The position numbers and the translations under genes are program-made. This document shows positions 1 through 8,557 of a stretch of DNA of 35,173 nt, piece by piece (within the stretch, counting starts at the first letter, position 1; the number at the start of each line of letters is the position of its first letter). The DNA comes from Flavobacteriia bacterium (GTDB lineage: Bacteria; Bacteroidota; Bacteroidia; Flavobacteriales_D; Crocinitomicaceae), in assembly GCA_947463445.1 (NCBI GenBank), contig CANHRS010000021.1:1-35173 (forward strand), in the 5' to 3' direction. Under the pieces are notes generated by a model. It was not told the DNA's origin and did no database searches. It was given only the letters and a program-made list of their open reading frames with translations.

Positions 1-582
1 CTTCACGGAATAAGACATAATGCTAACATCTGAAAAATTCGCTTGATCCAAAGCCTCACGAATATACCCTACTCGTCCATCCATCATATCCGAAGGTCCA
101 AGTATATCTATTCCAGCTTGCGCTTGAGCAATTGACATTTTTGCTAGAATTGGAAGTGTTTCATCGTTGATAATTTTACCGTCGCGAACCAATCCATCGT
201 GTCCATCCGAAGAATATGGATCCATAGCCACATCACTCATGAGTACGATTTCAGGAAAACGATCTTTCAAAGTACGAATTACATCTAAGTAGAAATTATC
301 CGAAGCATAACTATGCGAAGCAATTGCATCTTTCAAACGCTCTTCAATCGCAGGGAAAAGTACATACGTATTGATTCCTAATTCCAAACATTTCTCCACT
401 TCAGGAAGTAACTTATCTATACTCCATCTAAAATTATTAGGCAACGATTTAATTTCCGATTTAATCCCTTTTCCATCTTGTAAAAAGATAGGGTAAATCA
501 AATTTTCAGCACCTAATTTTGTTTCTTCTACCATTGCTCGAATGGCAGCGTTTTTACGATTTCTACGAGGACGAATTAACAT
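1..582 (-). CDS. hemB: Porphobilinogen synthase (delta-aminolevulinic acid dehydratase), 5' part
   Basis: This enzyme condenses two 5-aminolevulinate molecules to porphobilinogen in cytosolic tetrapyrrole (heme) synthesis. The first 194 codons are present and the frame is open to the window edge, so the C-terminal ~130 residues of a usual ~325-residue protein lie outside. Residues 117-130 read DVAMDPYSSDGHDG, the metal-switch segment in its aspartate form; the Zn-type family has cysteines at these places. LGPSDMMDGRVG (161-172) is a family hallmark. The last codon in the window encodes K194 in SYSVK, the expected Schiff-base lysine. The chosen ATG at 580-582 gives the usual MLIRPRRNR start. 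The 60 bp between this ATG and the thiolase terminator is mostly a heptad repeat array, so its promoter is unclear. Recognition is very secure. Confidence 0.96.
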   Translation of the reverse strand, partial: MLIRPRRNRKNAAIRAMVEETKLGAENLIYPIFLQDGKGIKSEIKSLPNNFRWSIDKLLPEVEKCLELGINTYVLFPAIEERLKDAIASHSYASDNFYLDVIRTLKDRFPEIVLMSDVAMDPYSSDGHDGLVRDGKIINDETLPILAKMSIAQAQAGIDILGPSDMMDGRVGYIREALDQANFSDVSIMSYSVK

Positions 583-585
583 ATG

Positions 586-627
586 AGTGACAGTTAAAAG
601 TGACGAGTGATGAGTTACGAGTAACGA
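586..627 (-). repeat. Heptad tandem repeat array upstream of hemB
   Basis: Read toward hemB, five exact 7-nt units follow one another: TCGTTAC, TCGTAAC, TCATCAC, TCGTCAC, TTTTAAC. They are followed by TGTCACTCAT, which abuts the start codon. The same unit type and the same CACTCAT end occur upstream of icmF (16840-16860) and of the sensor kinase gene (18840-18873), in the same orientation relative to the gene. No function is known to me. Confidence 0.75.
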
Positions 628-642
628 ACGAAGTATTCTTGT

Positions 643-678
643 AAAAAACAAAAGACTCTAATAAATTAAAGTCTTTTG
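643..678 (-). terminator. Intrinsic terminator after the thiolase gene
   Basis: On the minus strand a perfect 9-bp stem (CAAAAGACT at 670-678 paired with AGTCTTTTG at 649-657) is followed directly by six T residues. It lies about 27 nt past the thiolase stop codon and should insulate hemB from thiolase transcription. Confidence 0.75.
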
Positions 679-704
679 TCTTTTTGTCTTGTATCAAAAG
701 ACTA

Positions 705-1886
705 TTATATATTTTCAATGATAATTGCAGAGGCACCACCACCACCATTACAAATTGCAGCACCACCGTATTTTGCGTTATTTTGTTTTAACACGTTTAC
801 CAACGTCACTAAGATTCGTGATCCTGAGTTACCAAGTGGGTGACCTAAAGCTACCGCACCACCATAAATATTTACTTTTTCAGGGTCTAAGCCTAATATT
901 TTAACGTTTGCCAAACCTACTACTGCGAACGCTTCATTGAATTCCCAGAAATGAATATCATCTTTTTGTAAGTTTGCTTTAGCCAAAGCTTTATCTACCG
1001 CCTTTGCCGGTGCAGTTGTAAACCATTCTGGCGCATGTGCTGCATCCGCATAGGAAATGATTTTAGCAAGTGGTTTTAAATTATATTTCGCAACCGCTTC
1101 CGCTGAAGCTAACACCAATGCTGAAGCACCATCATTTAACTTAGAAGCATTGGCAGCAGTAATTGTTCCTTCTTTATCAAAAGCAGGACGTAGAGATGGG
1201 ATTTTATCTAAAAAAACATTTTTGTATTCTTCATCTTCTCCAACTAATATTGCATCTCCTTTACGTTGTGGAACAGAAACTGGCACCACTTCATTTGCGA
1301 AATGCCCGTTTTTCCATGCAGCTGCTGATTTTTTATACGAATCAACAGCAAAAGCATCCTGATCTTCGCGAGTAACATTATATTCTTTAGCACATAACTC
1401 AGCACAATTACCCATCGGAACTTTGCTGTATACATCTAATAAACCATCTTTGGTAATTCCATCTAACATCAAAATATTGCCAAATTTCGTACCATTTCTT
1501 CCATCGATATAGTGTGGTGTTTGCGACATATTTTCCATACCACCAGCAACAACTAGATCATTGTCACCAGCTATGATGGATTGCGCACCTAACATTACCG
1601 ACTTCATTCCGGAAGCACATACTTTATTAATGGTTGTACTTGGAACGGTATTCGACAAACCAGCTTTTAATGCAGCCTGACGAGCAGGAGCTTGACCAAC
1701 ACCAGCTTGCAATACGTTACCCATAAATACTTCTTGAACATCTGCAGGATTGATTCCAGCTTTATCAATTGCTCCTTTGATAGCGGTAGCCCCCAAATCA
1801 GTAGCCGATACACTTGAAAACGCACCTAAAAAACTCCCTATTGGTGTTCTAGCTGCAGAAACGATATATACTTCTTTTTTGTTCAT
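705..1886 (-). CDS. Acetyl-CoA C-acetyltransferase (thiolase)
   Basis: Thiolases condense two acetyl-CoA to acetoacetyl-CoA or cleave 3-ketoacyl-CoA; the enzyme acts in the cytosol. The protein has 393 residues, the normal family length. The catalytic set is visible: C90 in NKVCASGMKS (acyl carrier), H349 in GGAVALGHPLG, and C379 in CNGGGGAS near the C-terminus. NEAFAVV (317-323) is the other thiolase signature. The ATG at 1884-1886 gives MNKKEVYIVSAART, the standard thiolase beginning; a longer open frame upstream runs over the probable promoter and is discounted. The gene is flanked by terminators, so it is probably monocistronic. Whether it serves biosynthesis or fatty-acid/ketone breakdown cannot be told from sequence. 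Confidence 0.95.
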   Translation of the reverse strand: MNKKEVYIVSAARTPIGSFLGAFSSVSATDLGATAIKGAIDKAGINPADVQEVFMGNVLQAGVGQAPARQAALKAGLSNTVPSTTINKVCASGMKSVMLGAQSIIAGDNDLVVAGGMENMSQTPHYIDGRNGTKFGNILMLDGITKDGLLDVYSKVPMGNCAELCAKEYNVTREDQDAFAVDSYKKSAAAWKNGHFANEVVPVSVPQRKGDAILVGEDEEYKNVFLDKIPSLRPAFDKEGTITAANASKLNDGASALVLASAEAVAKYNLKPLAKIISYADAAHAPEWFTTAPAKAVDKALAKANLQKDDIHFWEFNEAFAVVGLANVKILGLDPEKVNIYGGAVALGHPLGNSGSRILVTLVNVLKQNNAKYGGAAICNGGGGASAIIIENI

Positions 1887-1906
1887 AGATTCAAATTTTG
1901 ATGGCA

Positions 1907-1914
1907 CGAATATA
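1907..1914 (-). promoter_or_regulatory. Candidate -7 box of the thiolase gene
   Basis: TATATTCG on the minus strand matches the Bacteroidota -7 consensus TAnnTTTG at all but one position and sits 20 nt before the ATG. The ilvE gene has the same octamer at exactly the same 20-nt distance. I see no TTG -33 box at the expected spacing. Confidence 0.35.
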
Positions 1915-2029
1915 CTAAGAAAGCATCTAAAATATAGAAGACTTTTTGAATTAATAAAATTGATTATGAACAATGAAAAGTGCGTAATGGTTAAAAAAAC
2001 ATATACGTAATTAAGGAATATATAATTAC

Positions 2030-2061
2030 AAAAAAAGTCCCTAAAGTAAACCTTAGGGACT
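2030..2061 (-). terminator. Intrinsic terminator after ilvE
   Basis: On the minus strand AGTCCCTAA pairs perfectly with TTAGGGACT across an 8-nt loop and is followed by a run of seven T residues. It begins about 23 nt past the ilvE stop codon. This is one of the clearest terminators in the window. Confidence 0.85.
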
Positions 2062-2084
2062 TATATAACTAGGAATGCTATTAT

Positions 2085-3155
2085 TTATGCTTTTAACAAC
2101 CAACCAAATTCATCTGGGCTAACACCCGACTTTAGTTCATTCATGTATTTCTCGATTTTCAAAGAAAATTCTCTCGTTTCAATTGCTGGAAGCACATAAT
2201 CTTCACCTCTAAATCCAATTTTATGGATATGCGCAATTGTAGCTGCTGTACCCGCACCGAATGCCTCGGTACACGATCCATCTTTTATAGAAGTAATTAC
2301 CTCTTCCACCGTAATTTTACGTTCTTCGATTTCATACCCCCAATGTTTTGCAACTTCCAATACGCTTCTTTTTGTAATACCACGTAAAATTGTATCACTA
2401 TCTTCCGAAGGAGATAAAATTTTACCATTGATAACAAAAACAATATTCATCGTACCAGACTCTTCTACGAATGTATGCGTTTTAGCATCTGTCCACAACA
2501 ACTGATGATAGCCTTTTTGTTGTCCTTTTTTAGCAGGATACAAAGAAGCACCATAGTTTCCAGCAACTTTTGCTCTACCTACACCACCTTCAGCAGCACG
2601 CGTATAATGTTCTTCGATTAACACATTCACTGGCTCATTATAATAAGCACCAACAGGACAAGCGAAAATGATAAATTTGTATGTATCCGATGGACGTATA
2701 CCAACAAATTCATCCGTAGAAAACATAAATGGACGAATATATAAGGAATAACCAGGTTTATTTGGAATCCAATCTCTTTCTAACTCTACAAATTTACGAA
2801 CACATTCCACAAAAATTCCTTCAGGAATAATTGGCATGCATAATCGCTCACAGGATTCAATAAATCGTTTAGCATTCATTTCAGGTCTAAAAATCAATAA
2901 ATCTCCTGTTGCAGATTTATTCGCTTTCATACCTTCAAAAACAGACTGTCCGTAATGTATTGCTGAAGTTGCAGGATGAAAAGAAATTGGACCAAAAGGA
3001 ACAATTTCAGGCTCTTGCCACTCTCCATCACGATACTCCATAACAAGCATATGATCTGAAAACATTTTTCCAAAGGGAAGATTTTCCCAATCTACTTTAG
3101 AAATCTTAGATTCCGTATTTGTAGTAATTTTAAAATTTACTGTTTGTTCTAACAT
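2085..3155 (-). CDS. ilvE: Branched-chain amino acid aminotransferase
   Basis: This PLP enzyme transfers the amino group between glutamate and the 2-keto acids of leucine, isoleucine and valine. The protein has 356 residues, as in the longer BCAT (type II) subfamily. HYGQSVFEGMKA (67-78) and SLYIRPFMF (137-145) are family motifs. K196 in GGVGRAKVAGNYGAS is the expected PLP lysine, and EESGTMNIVFV follows in the cofactor region. The ATG at 3153-3155 is the only start that gives a normal N-terminus. It is flanked by its own terminator and probable promoter, so a single-gene unit is likely. With a thiolase and an acyl-CoA mutase nearby it could feed branched-chain breakdown as well as synthesis; that is inference. 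Confidence 0.95.
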   Translation of the reverse strand: MLEQTVNFKITTNTESKISKVDWENLPFGKMFSDHMLVMEYRDGEWQEPEIVPFGPISFHPATSAIHYGQSVFEGMKANKSATGDLLIFRPEMNAKRFIESCERLCMPIIPEGIFVECVRKFVELERDWIPNKPGYSLYIRPFMFSTDEFVGIRPSDTYKFIIFACPVGAYYNEPVNVLIEEHYTRAAEGGVGRAKVAGNYGASLYPAKKGQQKGYHQLLWTDAKTHTFVEESGTMNIVFVINGKILSPSEDSDTILRGITKRSVLEVAKHWGYEIEERKITVEEVITSIKDGSCTEAFGAGTAATIAHIHKIGFRGEDYVLPAIETREFSLKIEKYMNELKSGVSPDEFGWLLKA

Positions 3156-3175
3156 AATCTGTGCGTGTTATACTG

Positions 3176-3183
3176 CGAATATA
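3176..3183 (-). promoter_or_regulatory. Candidate -7 box of ilvE
   Basis: TATATTCG on the minus strand lies 20 nt before the ilvE ATG and differs from TAnnTTTG at one base. The octamer and its distance are identical to those upstream of the thiolase gene. No convincing -33 box is seen. Confidence 0.35.
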
Positions 3184-3251
3184 TGAAAATAAAATAAAAA
3201 ATTTCATCTACGCCTTTAAAAACCCTTATAAACTTTGGAAAGAAGAAAAAA

Positions 3252-4628
3252 TTAATCGTAAGCAACTTCCTCTGAAAGAATAAATTCCTTTTCGCTTTTC
3301 GCTATTACAATGGATGCTAAACAATTCCCTAAAACATTTACACTTGTACGAGCCATATCCATTAACGCATCGACAGCTAATATAACACTTGCTTTTTCCA
3401 CCGGCAATTTCAAATAAGCAACTGCACCCGCTAGAATTACGAAAGATGCTCCTCTAACACCCGCAACACCTTTGGAGGTTAACATTAAAAGCAAACCTAT
3501 GCCTATTTGTTCCCCAATAGACAAATCTTTCCCACACATTTGCGCAACAAAAATGGTCGCTAACGAAAGATACAAGGTTGTTCCATCTAAATTAAAACTA
3601 TACCCGGTAGGAATTACGAAGGATACCACTTTTTTCGAAGCACCCAACTTCTCCATGTTTTCCATTGCTTTCGGAAGGGCCGCCTCACTACTAGCGGTAG
3701 CAAAAGCTAAAGAAACAGGTTCTGTAACGGCTTTTATAAAACGTTTAATAGGTATTTTAGCCATCAGAGCGATAGGCAATAACACACAAGTTATGAAAAC
3801 AATTAACGAGACATATAATGTTCCTACTAATTTAAATAAGTTCATTAATATATCAATCCCGGATTTTGCAACCGTACTTGCTAAAGCGCCAAAAACTGCG
3901 AATGGCGCAACATACATGACAATATCTGTAAATTTGAACATCACTTCACTTAGGCTTTCACACCCTTCCAACATTCTATTTTTGTGTGAAACATTCGTTA
4001 ACATACTAATCGCAACCGCAAAAATGATAGAGAAAATAACAATTTGCAGTACTTCGCCTTCTGCCACTGACTTCGCAATATTTTCTGGGAACATTTCTAC
4101 TAAATGATCTTTAGCAGGTTGTTTAAGTAAATCTTGCGATTTTTCTAATGCTGCAGATGTTGTCTCTACTTTAACTCCTTTTCCGGCCTGACTAATGTTT
4201 ATTGCTAATAATCCAATTATCAATGCAAAGGTTGTAACAATTTCAAAGTATAAAATACTTTTTAATCCCATACGACCCAATTGTTTTAAATTACTATGTC
4301 CGGCAATTCCTATAACTAAGGTGGAGAAAATTAATGGGGCAACTAATGTTTTAATGAGTCGTAAAAAAATCGTGCCTAACTTCCCTAAATCTTTAGCAAA
4401 TTCGGGAAAATCAATACCAACTTCAATTCCTAATATCATGGAAGTAAATATCCACAACGATAGTTTTCGCTTTTTAAATGTCACAAAAGTAACTAAAGCC
4501 AACACTAAATAACGTATTGATTTATAAATATATGGATTAGAAATTGGAAGTTTTGATTCAATAAAAAATAATGCTCCGAATAGTAAAAAACAGGAAACAT
4601 ACGTAAACATGGAAGTAAGAAACTTCAT
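3252..4628 (-). CDS. Sodium/proton:dicarboxylate (glutamate/aspartate-type) symporter, DAACS family
   Basis: This inner-membrane secondary transporter takes up C4-dicarboxylates or acidic amino acids with Na+ or H+. Family signatures are all present in the C-terminal half: the serine-rich ATASSEAALP hairpin, GYSFNLDGTTLY (the NMDGT-type motif) and MDMARTSVNVLGN. Several hydrophobic segments fill the N-terminal half, with two at the extreme N-terminus (MKFLTSMFTYVSCFLLFGAL onward) before the conserved core. The start at 4626-4628 gives 458 residues. An upstream in-frame ATG at 4718 would add 30 residues but lies beyond the probable -7 region (4655-4670), so it is disfavoured. Substrate cannot be assigned. 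The gene is divergent from the unknown membrane protein gene at 4763. Confidence 0.88.
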   Translation of the reverse strand: MKFLTSMFTYVSCFLLFGALFFIESKLPISNPYIYKSIRYLVLALVTFVTFKKRKLSLWIFTSMILGIEVGIDFPEFAKDLGKLGTIFLRLIKTLVAPLIFSTLVIGIAGHSNLKQLGRMGLKSILYFEIVTTFALIIGLLAINISQAGKGVKVETTSAALEKSQDLLKQPAKDHLVEMFPENIAKSVAEGEVLQIVIFSIIFAVAISMLTNVSHKNRMLEGCESLSEVMFKFTDIVMYVAPFAVFGALASTVAKSGIDILMNLFKLVGTLYVSLIVFITCVLLPIALMAKIPIKRFIKAVTEPVSLAFATASSEAALPKAMENMEKLGASKKVVSFVIPTGYSFNLDGTTLYLSLATIFVAQMCGKDLSIGEQIGIGLLLMLTSKGVAGVRGASFVILAGAVAYLKLPVEKASVILAVDALMDMARTSVNVLGNCLASIVIAKSEKEFILSEEVAYD

Positions 4629-4654
4629 AAGTATAGTGTTTAAAATGAATGACG

Positions 4655-4670
4655 TAAAGATACGAATATA
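4655..4670 (-). promoter_or_regulatory. Candidate promoter region of the symporter gene
   Basis: Two overlapping-type -7 candidates adjoin on the minus strand: TATATTCG (4663-4670) and TATCTTTA (4655-4662). Each has one mismatch to TAnnTTTG. Either would place the transcript start between the two possible ATG codons and so favours the downstream one at 4628. Confidence 0.3.
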
Positions 4671-4762
4671 TAATTTGAAAAAGGATTGCATTGCAACTAC
4701 AAAACATCTAACAAACAATTAATAATGCTTATTTTTATCCTATAAGGACAAACTTGATACAT

Positions 4763-5875
4763 ATGACACTTCAGATTGGTAGATTTAAATTATTTATTAT
4801 CAGCGTAATTTTACTTTTTCTTTTATTTTTTGCACCAAATTTACGCATGTTAGTCATCGGACAAAAAACCGATGGTACAGTATTTAAATTGAGTGCATTT
4901 ACAGCGGGTGAGCACAATTCACGGGTAAATTTTATTGCGGAAAACAAGCTTGAATACCGATTTGAAGTTAATTCTAATGTAAAGGGAACGGCTACAGTAA
5001 TCTACGATCCTAAAAATCCAGCGGATGCATACTTATTCAACTTTATGAATTTCGTATTAGAAAAAATTATATTTAGTTTGTTAGCCGCAATTCCATCAAC
5101 CATATTTGTTTTTTTCTTTTTGAAAAAAAATCAATACCTATTTATTGATTTAAAGCGTTTTAAATTCAGTAAAGGGTTAAAAAAATGGACGGAAGCAGAT
5201 GCTGAAAAATTCACACAATTAACATCTGAATCACTTAGTTATACTGTTAAACCATTTGAATTTTCCTATTTAGTTAATCCAGATGTAAAATTCACAAACA
5301 AACTCATTACTGTCACACTTCAATATTTATTTATGAATAAGTATATCGAAATTACTACAAAATTGGTGCAGGTTAATAAAACCGATGATAAACAAAAACC
5401 AAGACCTTTTGTTCGATTAGGCTCCAACTATACAAAAGAAGTGAATTTAACACCCATTGAACGCGAATTATTAACTATTTTTTCATCCAATGAGAGTTTG
5501 AGATTACATGAAATCCGAATGAAACTGCAACAAAAATTTGGTCTAGAATTTGAAAAATTTCATTCGGAAGTAGTTAAACCTTATTTTGCAAAATCTGAAT
5601 TATTCAGTCAAGGTAAGACGAGTGAACTTGGAAAGCAAGTATTATCAGAAGTGAATAATCGTATCTTATTCATTGAAAAACATCTAGATAGCTTAAACAC
5701 TGAACACCTAGTTGCATTATCCCAATTATTAATCAACTTGCATGCTTGTTGGTTATTTATTCCTACCGAATCTTTTGATAAAATTAAATCCGCATTGATT
5801 GAACGAAAAGAAGAAATTGATTCTGATTTGATTGCGAAAATCTCCTCTGCATATCAACGAATATCCATTAATTAA
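4763..5875 (+). CDS. Membrane protein of unknown function with DUF3592-like N-terminal region
   Basis: I do not recognise this gene as a named protein. The 370-residue product has one N-terminal membrane segment (about residues 7-26). A short extracytoplasmic beta-rich stretch follows, with the pattern GTVFKL then YRFEVNSNVKG then YDPKNPADA, which resembles DUF3592 proteins. A second membrane segment lies near residues 98-119. The remaining ~250 residues look cytoplasmic: a mixed alpha/beta stretch and a helical C-terminus with a possible winged-helix-like segment (NLTPIERELLTIF, about 228-240). The ATG at 4763 was chosen; an in-frame TTG at 4754 is less likely. It is divergent from the symporter gene and convergent with the LRR gene, so it is probably transcribed alone. 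No catalytic motif was found. Confidence 0.75.
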   Translation: MTLQIGRFKLFIISVILLFLLFFAPNLRMLVIGQKTDGTVFKLSAFTAGEHNSRVNFIAENKLEYRFEVNSNVKGTATVIYDPKNPADAYLFNFMNFVLEKIIFSLLAAIPSTIFVFFFLKKNQYLFIDLKRFKFSKGLKKWTEADAEKFTQLTSESLSYTVKPFEFSYLVNPDVKFTNKLITVTLQYLFMNKYIEITTKLVQVNKTDDKQKPRPFVRLGSNYTKEVNLTPIERELLTIFSSNESLRLHEIRMKLQQKFGLEFEKFHSEVVKPYFAKSELFSQGKTSELGKQVLSEVNNRILFIEKHLDSLNTEHLVALSQLLINLHACWLFIPTESFDKIKSALIERKEEIDSDLIAKISSAYQRISIN

Positions 5876-5911
5876 TAGTGATTTTTCACTACTTAATTCT
5901 TAGAGATTGCA

Positions 5912-7081
5912 TCAATATGCTTCCTGACTTTTCTTTTTCAGTATTTTCTTCTGTTCAGCAGATAATTTCAACCCTCGATTATCATTAAAATTAAAATACT
6001 TAATACTTGGCATCGTCCATATTTCATTCGATACTGACTTCAATTTATTAGCATGGACATCCAAGTGCGTTAGACTTACCAATTCAACAAGATTTGAGGG
6101 TAAGGTAATTAACAGATTATCGTTTATATAAAACTCTTTTAAATTAACTAAATTAGAAATCGTTTCTGGAATATTACTTATTTTATTAAATCCTAAATTT
6201 AAAATTTCAAGAGTAAAAAGTCGCGTAATTACGTCAGGAAACTCGTGAATTTCCCAAAATGTCATCTCCAATTCCTTTAGGTTTTCTAATTGCGAAAAAC
6301 TTTCATCCAATTTCACTAAAGGGTTAAAACTTAGATTTAAATACACCAATGCTTGCAGTTTCGAAATATCTTTGGATAATTCTTTTATCCCATTTTCTTG
6401 TAAATCTAGTCGTGTAAGATTAACTAATTCACCTATGGAGTTGGGGATTACAGTTATTTTATTTCTAGACAGGTTGAGTGTTTTTAGACTTACATTTGCA
6501 TTTAGAACTAAAGGATATAACACAAAGCGATTAATTGAAAAATCCACCCCTTCTAAATTTTTTAAATTAGCAAAAGATTCTGGCAGATTAGCAATTCTAT
6601 TATTACTTGCCGCTAACCAAAAAAGTTGCGACATATTCCCAAATTTTTCAGGAAGAAAGTTGATTTTATTGATAGAAACGTCTAATTCTTTTAAATTTTT
6701 TAGTTCACATAATGCATTAGGCAGAACGCTCAATTGATTATGACTAACATTTAACGTTTTTAAATTTTTAAGTTTACCAATAGCTTCGGGTAATTTACTA
6801 ATGTTATTAAATGAAACATGTAGATAATGTAAATTGACTAATTTACCAATCGATTCCGGCAGGACAGTCAACTTATTTTGCGCTAAATTAAGTTCCTCTA
6901 GGTTTGTGAATAAAGAAATTTCTTCTGGTACCTTTTTTAATTTAGTGTAACTTAAGTCAAGTTTATAGACATTTGGAGCGTTTTTTACAGCATCATGCAT
7001 ATTGGTATATACCCTATCGCGTTGTGCATTACAAAGTGTAATCCAAAACAAACAAGCTACTAGGAGTAATATTTTGAACAT
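5912..7081 (-). CDS. Secreted leucine-rich repeat protein
   Basis: The 389-residue product starts with a signal peptide (MFKILLLVACLFWITLCNA, likely cleaved before QRD). About 14 consecutive 23-residue leucine-rich repeats follow from residue ~37 to ~375, of the pattern LPxxIgxLxNLxxLxlsxNxi, the SDS22/Shoc2-like bacterial type. A short lysine-rich tail ends it (KKILKKKSQEAY). There is no C-terminal sorting domain and no membrane anchor, so a periplasmic or surface-released location is inferred. LRR solenoids bind proteins or other ligands; no ligand can be proposed. It begins 2 nt after the MFS transporter stop codon on the same strand, so the two are probably cotranscribed. Confidence 0.88.
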   Translation of the reverse strand: MFKILLLVACLFWITLCNAQRDRVYTNMHDAVKNAPNVYKLDLSYTKLKKVPEEISLFTNLEELNLAQNKLTVLPESIGKLVNLHYLHVSFNNISKLPEAIGKLKNLKTLNVSHNQLSVLPNALCELKNLKELDVSINKINFLPEKFGNMSQLFWLAASNNRIANLPESFANLKNLEGVDFSINRFVLYPLVLNANVSLKTLNLSRNKITVIPNSIGELVNLTRLDLQENGIKELSKDISKLQALVYLNLSFNPLVKLDESFSQLENLKELEMTFWEIHEFPDVITRLFTLEILNLGFNKISNIPETISNLVNLKEFYINDNLLITLPSNLVELVSLTHLDVHANKLKSVSNEIWTMPSIKYFNFNDNRGLKLSAEQKKILKKKSQEAY

Positions 7082-7083
7082 AA

Positions 7084-8436
7084 TTAACTTAAACCAATTC
7101 TACGACCAATAACTTTTTCCTGTTTTGGTATAAACCAAAGTAAAATAAATCCAATCAAAAAGAAAACTCCGATTGAAATCACAGAAAATCGTAAGTCACC
7201 TGTAACTGCTTCTATGATTCCAAAGAAAAATGTTCCAAATACAATCCCAATTTTTTCGGTCACATCATAAAACGAAAAATAACTTGCATGATCTTTAGTT
7301 TCCGGTAAAAATTTAGAATAAGTAGACCTTGCAAGCGCTTGCACCCCTCCCATTACTAAACCAACCGTAGCGGCTAATACATAAAACTGGACTGGTGATG
7401 TTATGAAATAAGCACCTACACAGATCCCCAACCAAACTGTAAGCGCAAGCATTAATGTTTTAATATTTCCTATTTTACTTGAGAGTCGCGACATACAGAA
7501 AGCGCCGATCGCACCTAAAATTTGAATTAATAAAATTGCGATTATTAATCCAGACTTTTCTCCTCCATTTGGCCAATCTATTTCCTTAGAAGCAAAGATG
7601 GTTGCCATGAGCATCACCGTTTGAACACCCGTATTGAAGAAGAAAAATGCATACAAATATTTTTTTAATCGTTTTGTTTTTTTGAATTTTCGATAGACAA
7701 TATATAACTCTCTGAAACCACGCCATAATCCTCTTTTTGGTTTTCTACCGTATACATTATTTGGTAATACACGGTATGTAAATTGACTAAATACAATCCA
7801 CCAGATTCCGACAAACACAAAACACCATTTGGTTGGATACCCTAATACTTGAATCCAAATTAGACAAAGTACAAGAAGTAACATAGAACCAAAATACCCC
7901 ATACTAAAACCGCGTGCAGAAATTTTGTCTTGGTCTTGTGGCTCAGCAATTTCAGGTAAAAAGGCGTTGTAAAAAACTAAACTATTCCAAAAACCGATAC
8001 TTGCGAAGAATACAGATAACATCCCTAATTCTATATGATCTGGATTAAACCAGTACAACGAAATACAAGCTAATGCGCCGAGATAACAAAAGAAACGCAT
8101 AAATTTCTTTTTACTTCCAGTATAATCTGCTATCCCTGATAACATTGGGGATAGAAAAGCAACCACTAAAAAAGAAGCAGAAAGTACAAAAGAAAGTAAA
8201 ACAGAATTCGTTACGTTAATTCCCAAAAAGTCGACTTTAACAGCTACTCCATCTGGTAAATCCAATTCCTTTGCTTTATCAATCGTAGTTTTAAAAAATC
8301 TTGCTTTAAAATTATTCGTAGTTACCGTATCATAAAAAATTGGAAAAATTGCAGAAGAAATTACAAGATTATACACCGAGTTAGCCCAGTCATAAAACAC
8401 CCAACCTCTAATTATTTTTTTATTTCCTTTTTCCAT
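7084..8436 (-). CDS. MFS transporter, UMF1/Atg22-like family
   Basis: This is a polytopic inner-membrane transporter of about 450 residues with roughly 12 hydrophobic segments. The N-terminal IRGWVFYDWANSVYNLVI is the UMF1/Atg22-like signature, and GVQALARSTYSKFLPE marks the conserved loop in the second half. A long basic central loop (about residues 225-260, RKPKRGLWRGF then KKTKRLKKY) separates the two halves. The ATG at 8434-8436 gives MEKGNKKIIRG; the frame stays open upstream to a TTG at 8463, which is unlikely. Fungal relatives export amino acids from the vacuole, but bacterial substrates are mostly unknown. The downstream LRR gene follows after 2 nt. An upstream TATCTTTC at 8447-8454 could be its -7 box. 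Confidence 0.85.
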   Translation of the reverse strand: MEKGNKKIIRGWVFYDWANSVYNLVISSAIFPIFYDTVTTNNFKARFFKTTIDKAKELDLPDGVAVKVDFLGINVTNSVLLSFVLSASFLVVAFLSPMLSGIADYTGSKKKFMRFFCYLGALACISLYWFNPDHIELGMLSVFFASIGFWNSLVFYNAFLPEIAEPQDQDKISARGFSMGYFGSMLLLVLCLIWIQVLGYPTKWCFVFVGIWWIVFSQFTYRVLPNNVYGRKPKRGLWRGFRELYIVYRKFKKTKRLKKYLYAFFFFNTGVQTVMLMATIFASKEIDWPNGGEKSGLIIAILLIQILGAIGAFCMSRLSSKIGNIKTLMLALTVWLGICVGAYFITSPVQFYVLAATVGLVMGGVQALARSTYSKFLPETKDHASYFSFYDVTEKIGIVFGTFFFGIIEAVTGDLRFSVISIGVFFLIGFILLWFIPKQEKVIGRRIGLS

Positions 8437-8521
8437 TATTTTAGTTGAAAGATATAGAGACAAAAGATGAAAGACTTTTAGAAAAAAAATTAGAACCTAT
8501 AAATAAATCTACAAATAATTA

Positions 8522-8556
8522 GGTCTTTGCTCTTTGATCTTTCCGTCTTAGTTCTT
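8522..8556. repeat. Degenerate heptad tandem repeat after the dehydrogenase gene
   Basis: Five 7-nt units follow one another on the plus strand: GGTCTTT, GCTCTTT, GATCTTT, CCGTCTT, AGTTCTT. They end directly at the stop codon of the dehydrogenase gene, in the gap before the MFS gene. The unit sequence differs from the TCGTCAC arrays but the 7-nt period is the same. Confidence 0.55.
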
Positions 8557-8557
8557 T

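Noticed and set aside
1057-1362. Open frames on the plus strand inside the thiolase gene
   Set aside because: The thiolase frame has all catalytic residues; these antisense frames have no recognisable protein features.
1887-1973. N-terminal extension of the thiolase to 422 residues
   Set aside because: It runs over the candidate -7 box and the normal thiolase N-terminus begins at the ATG at 1886.
3472-4107. A 211-codon open frame on the plus strand inside the symporter gene
   Set aside because: It is antisense to conserved symporter motifs on the minus strand, has no family features and reads as a shadow frame.
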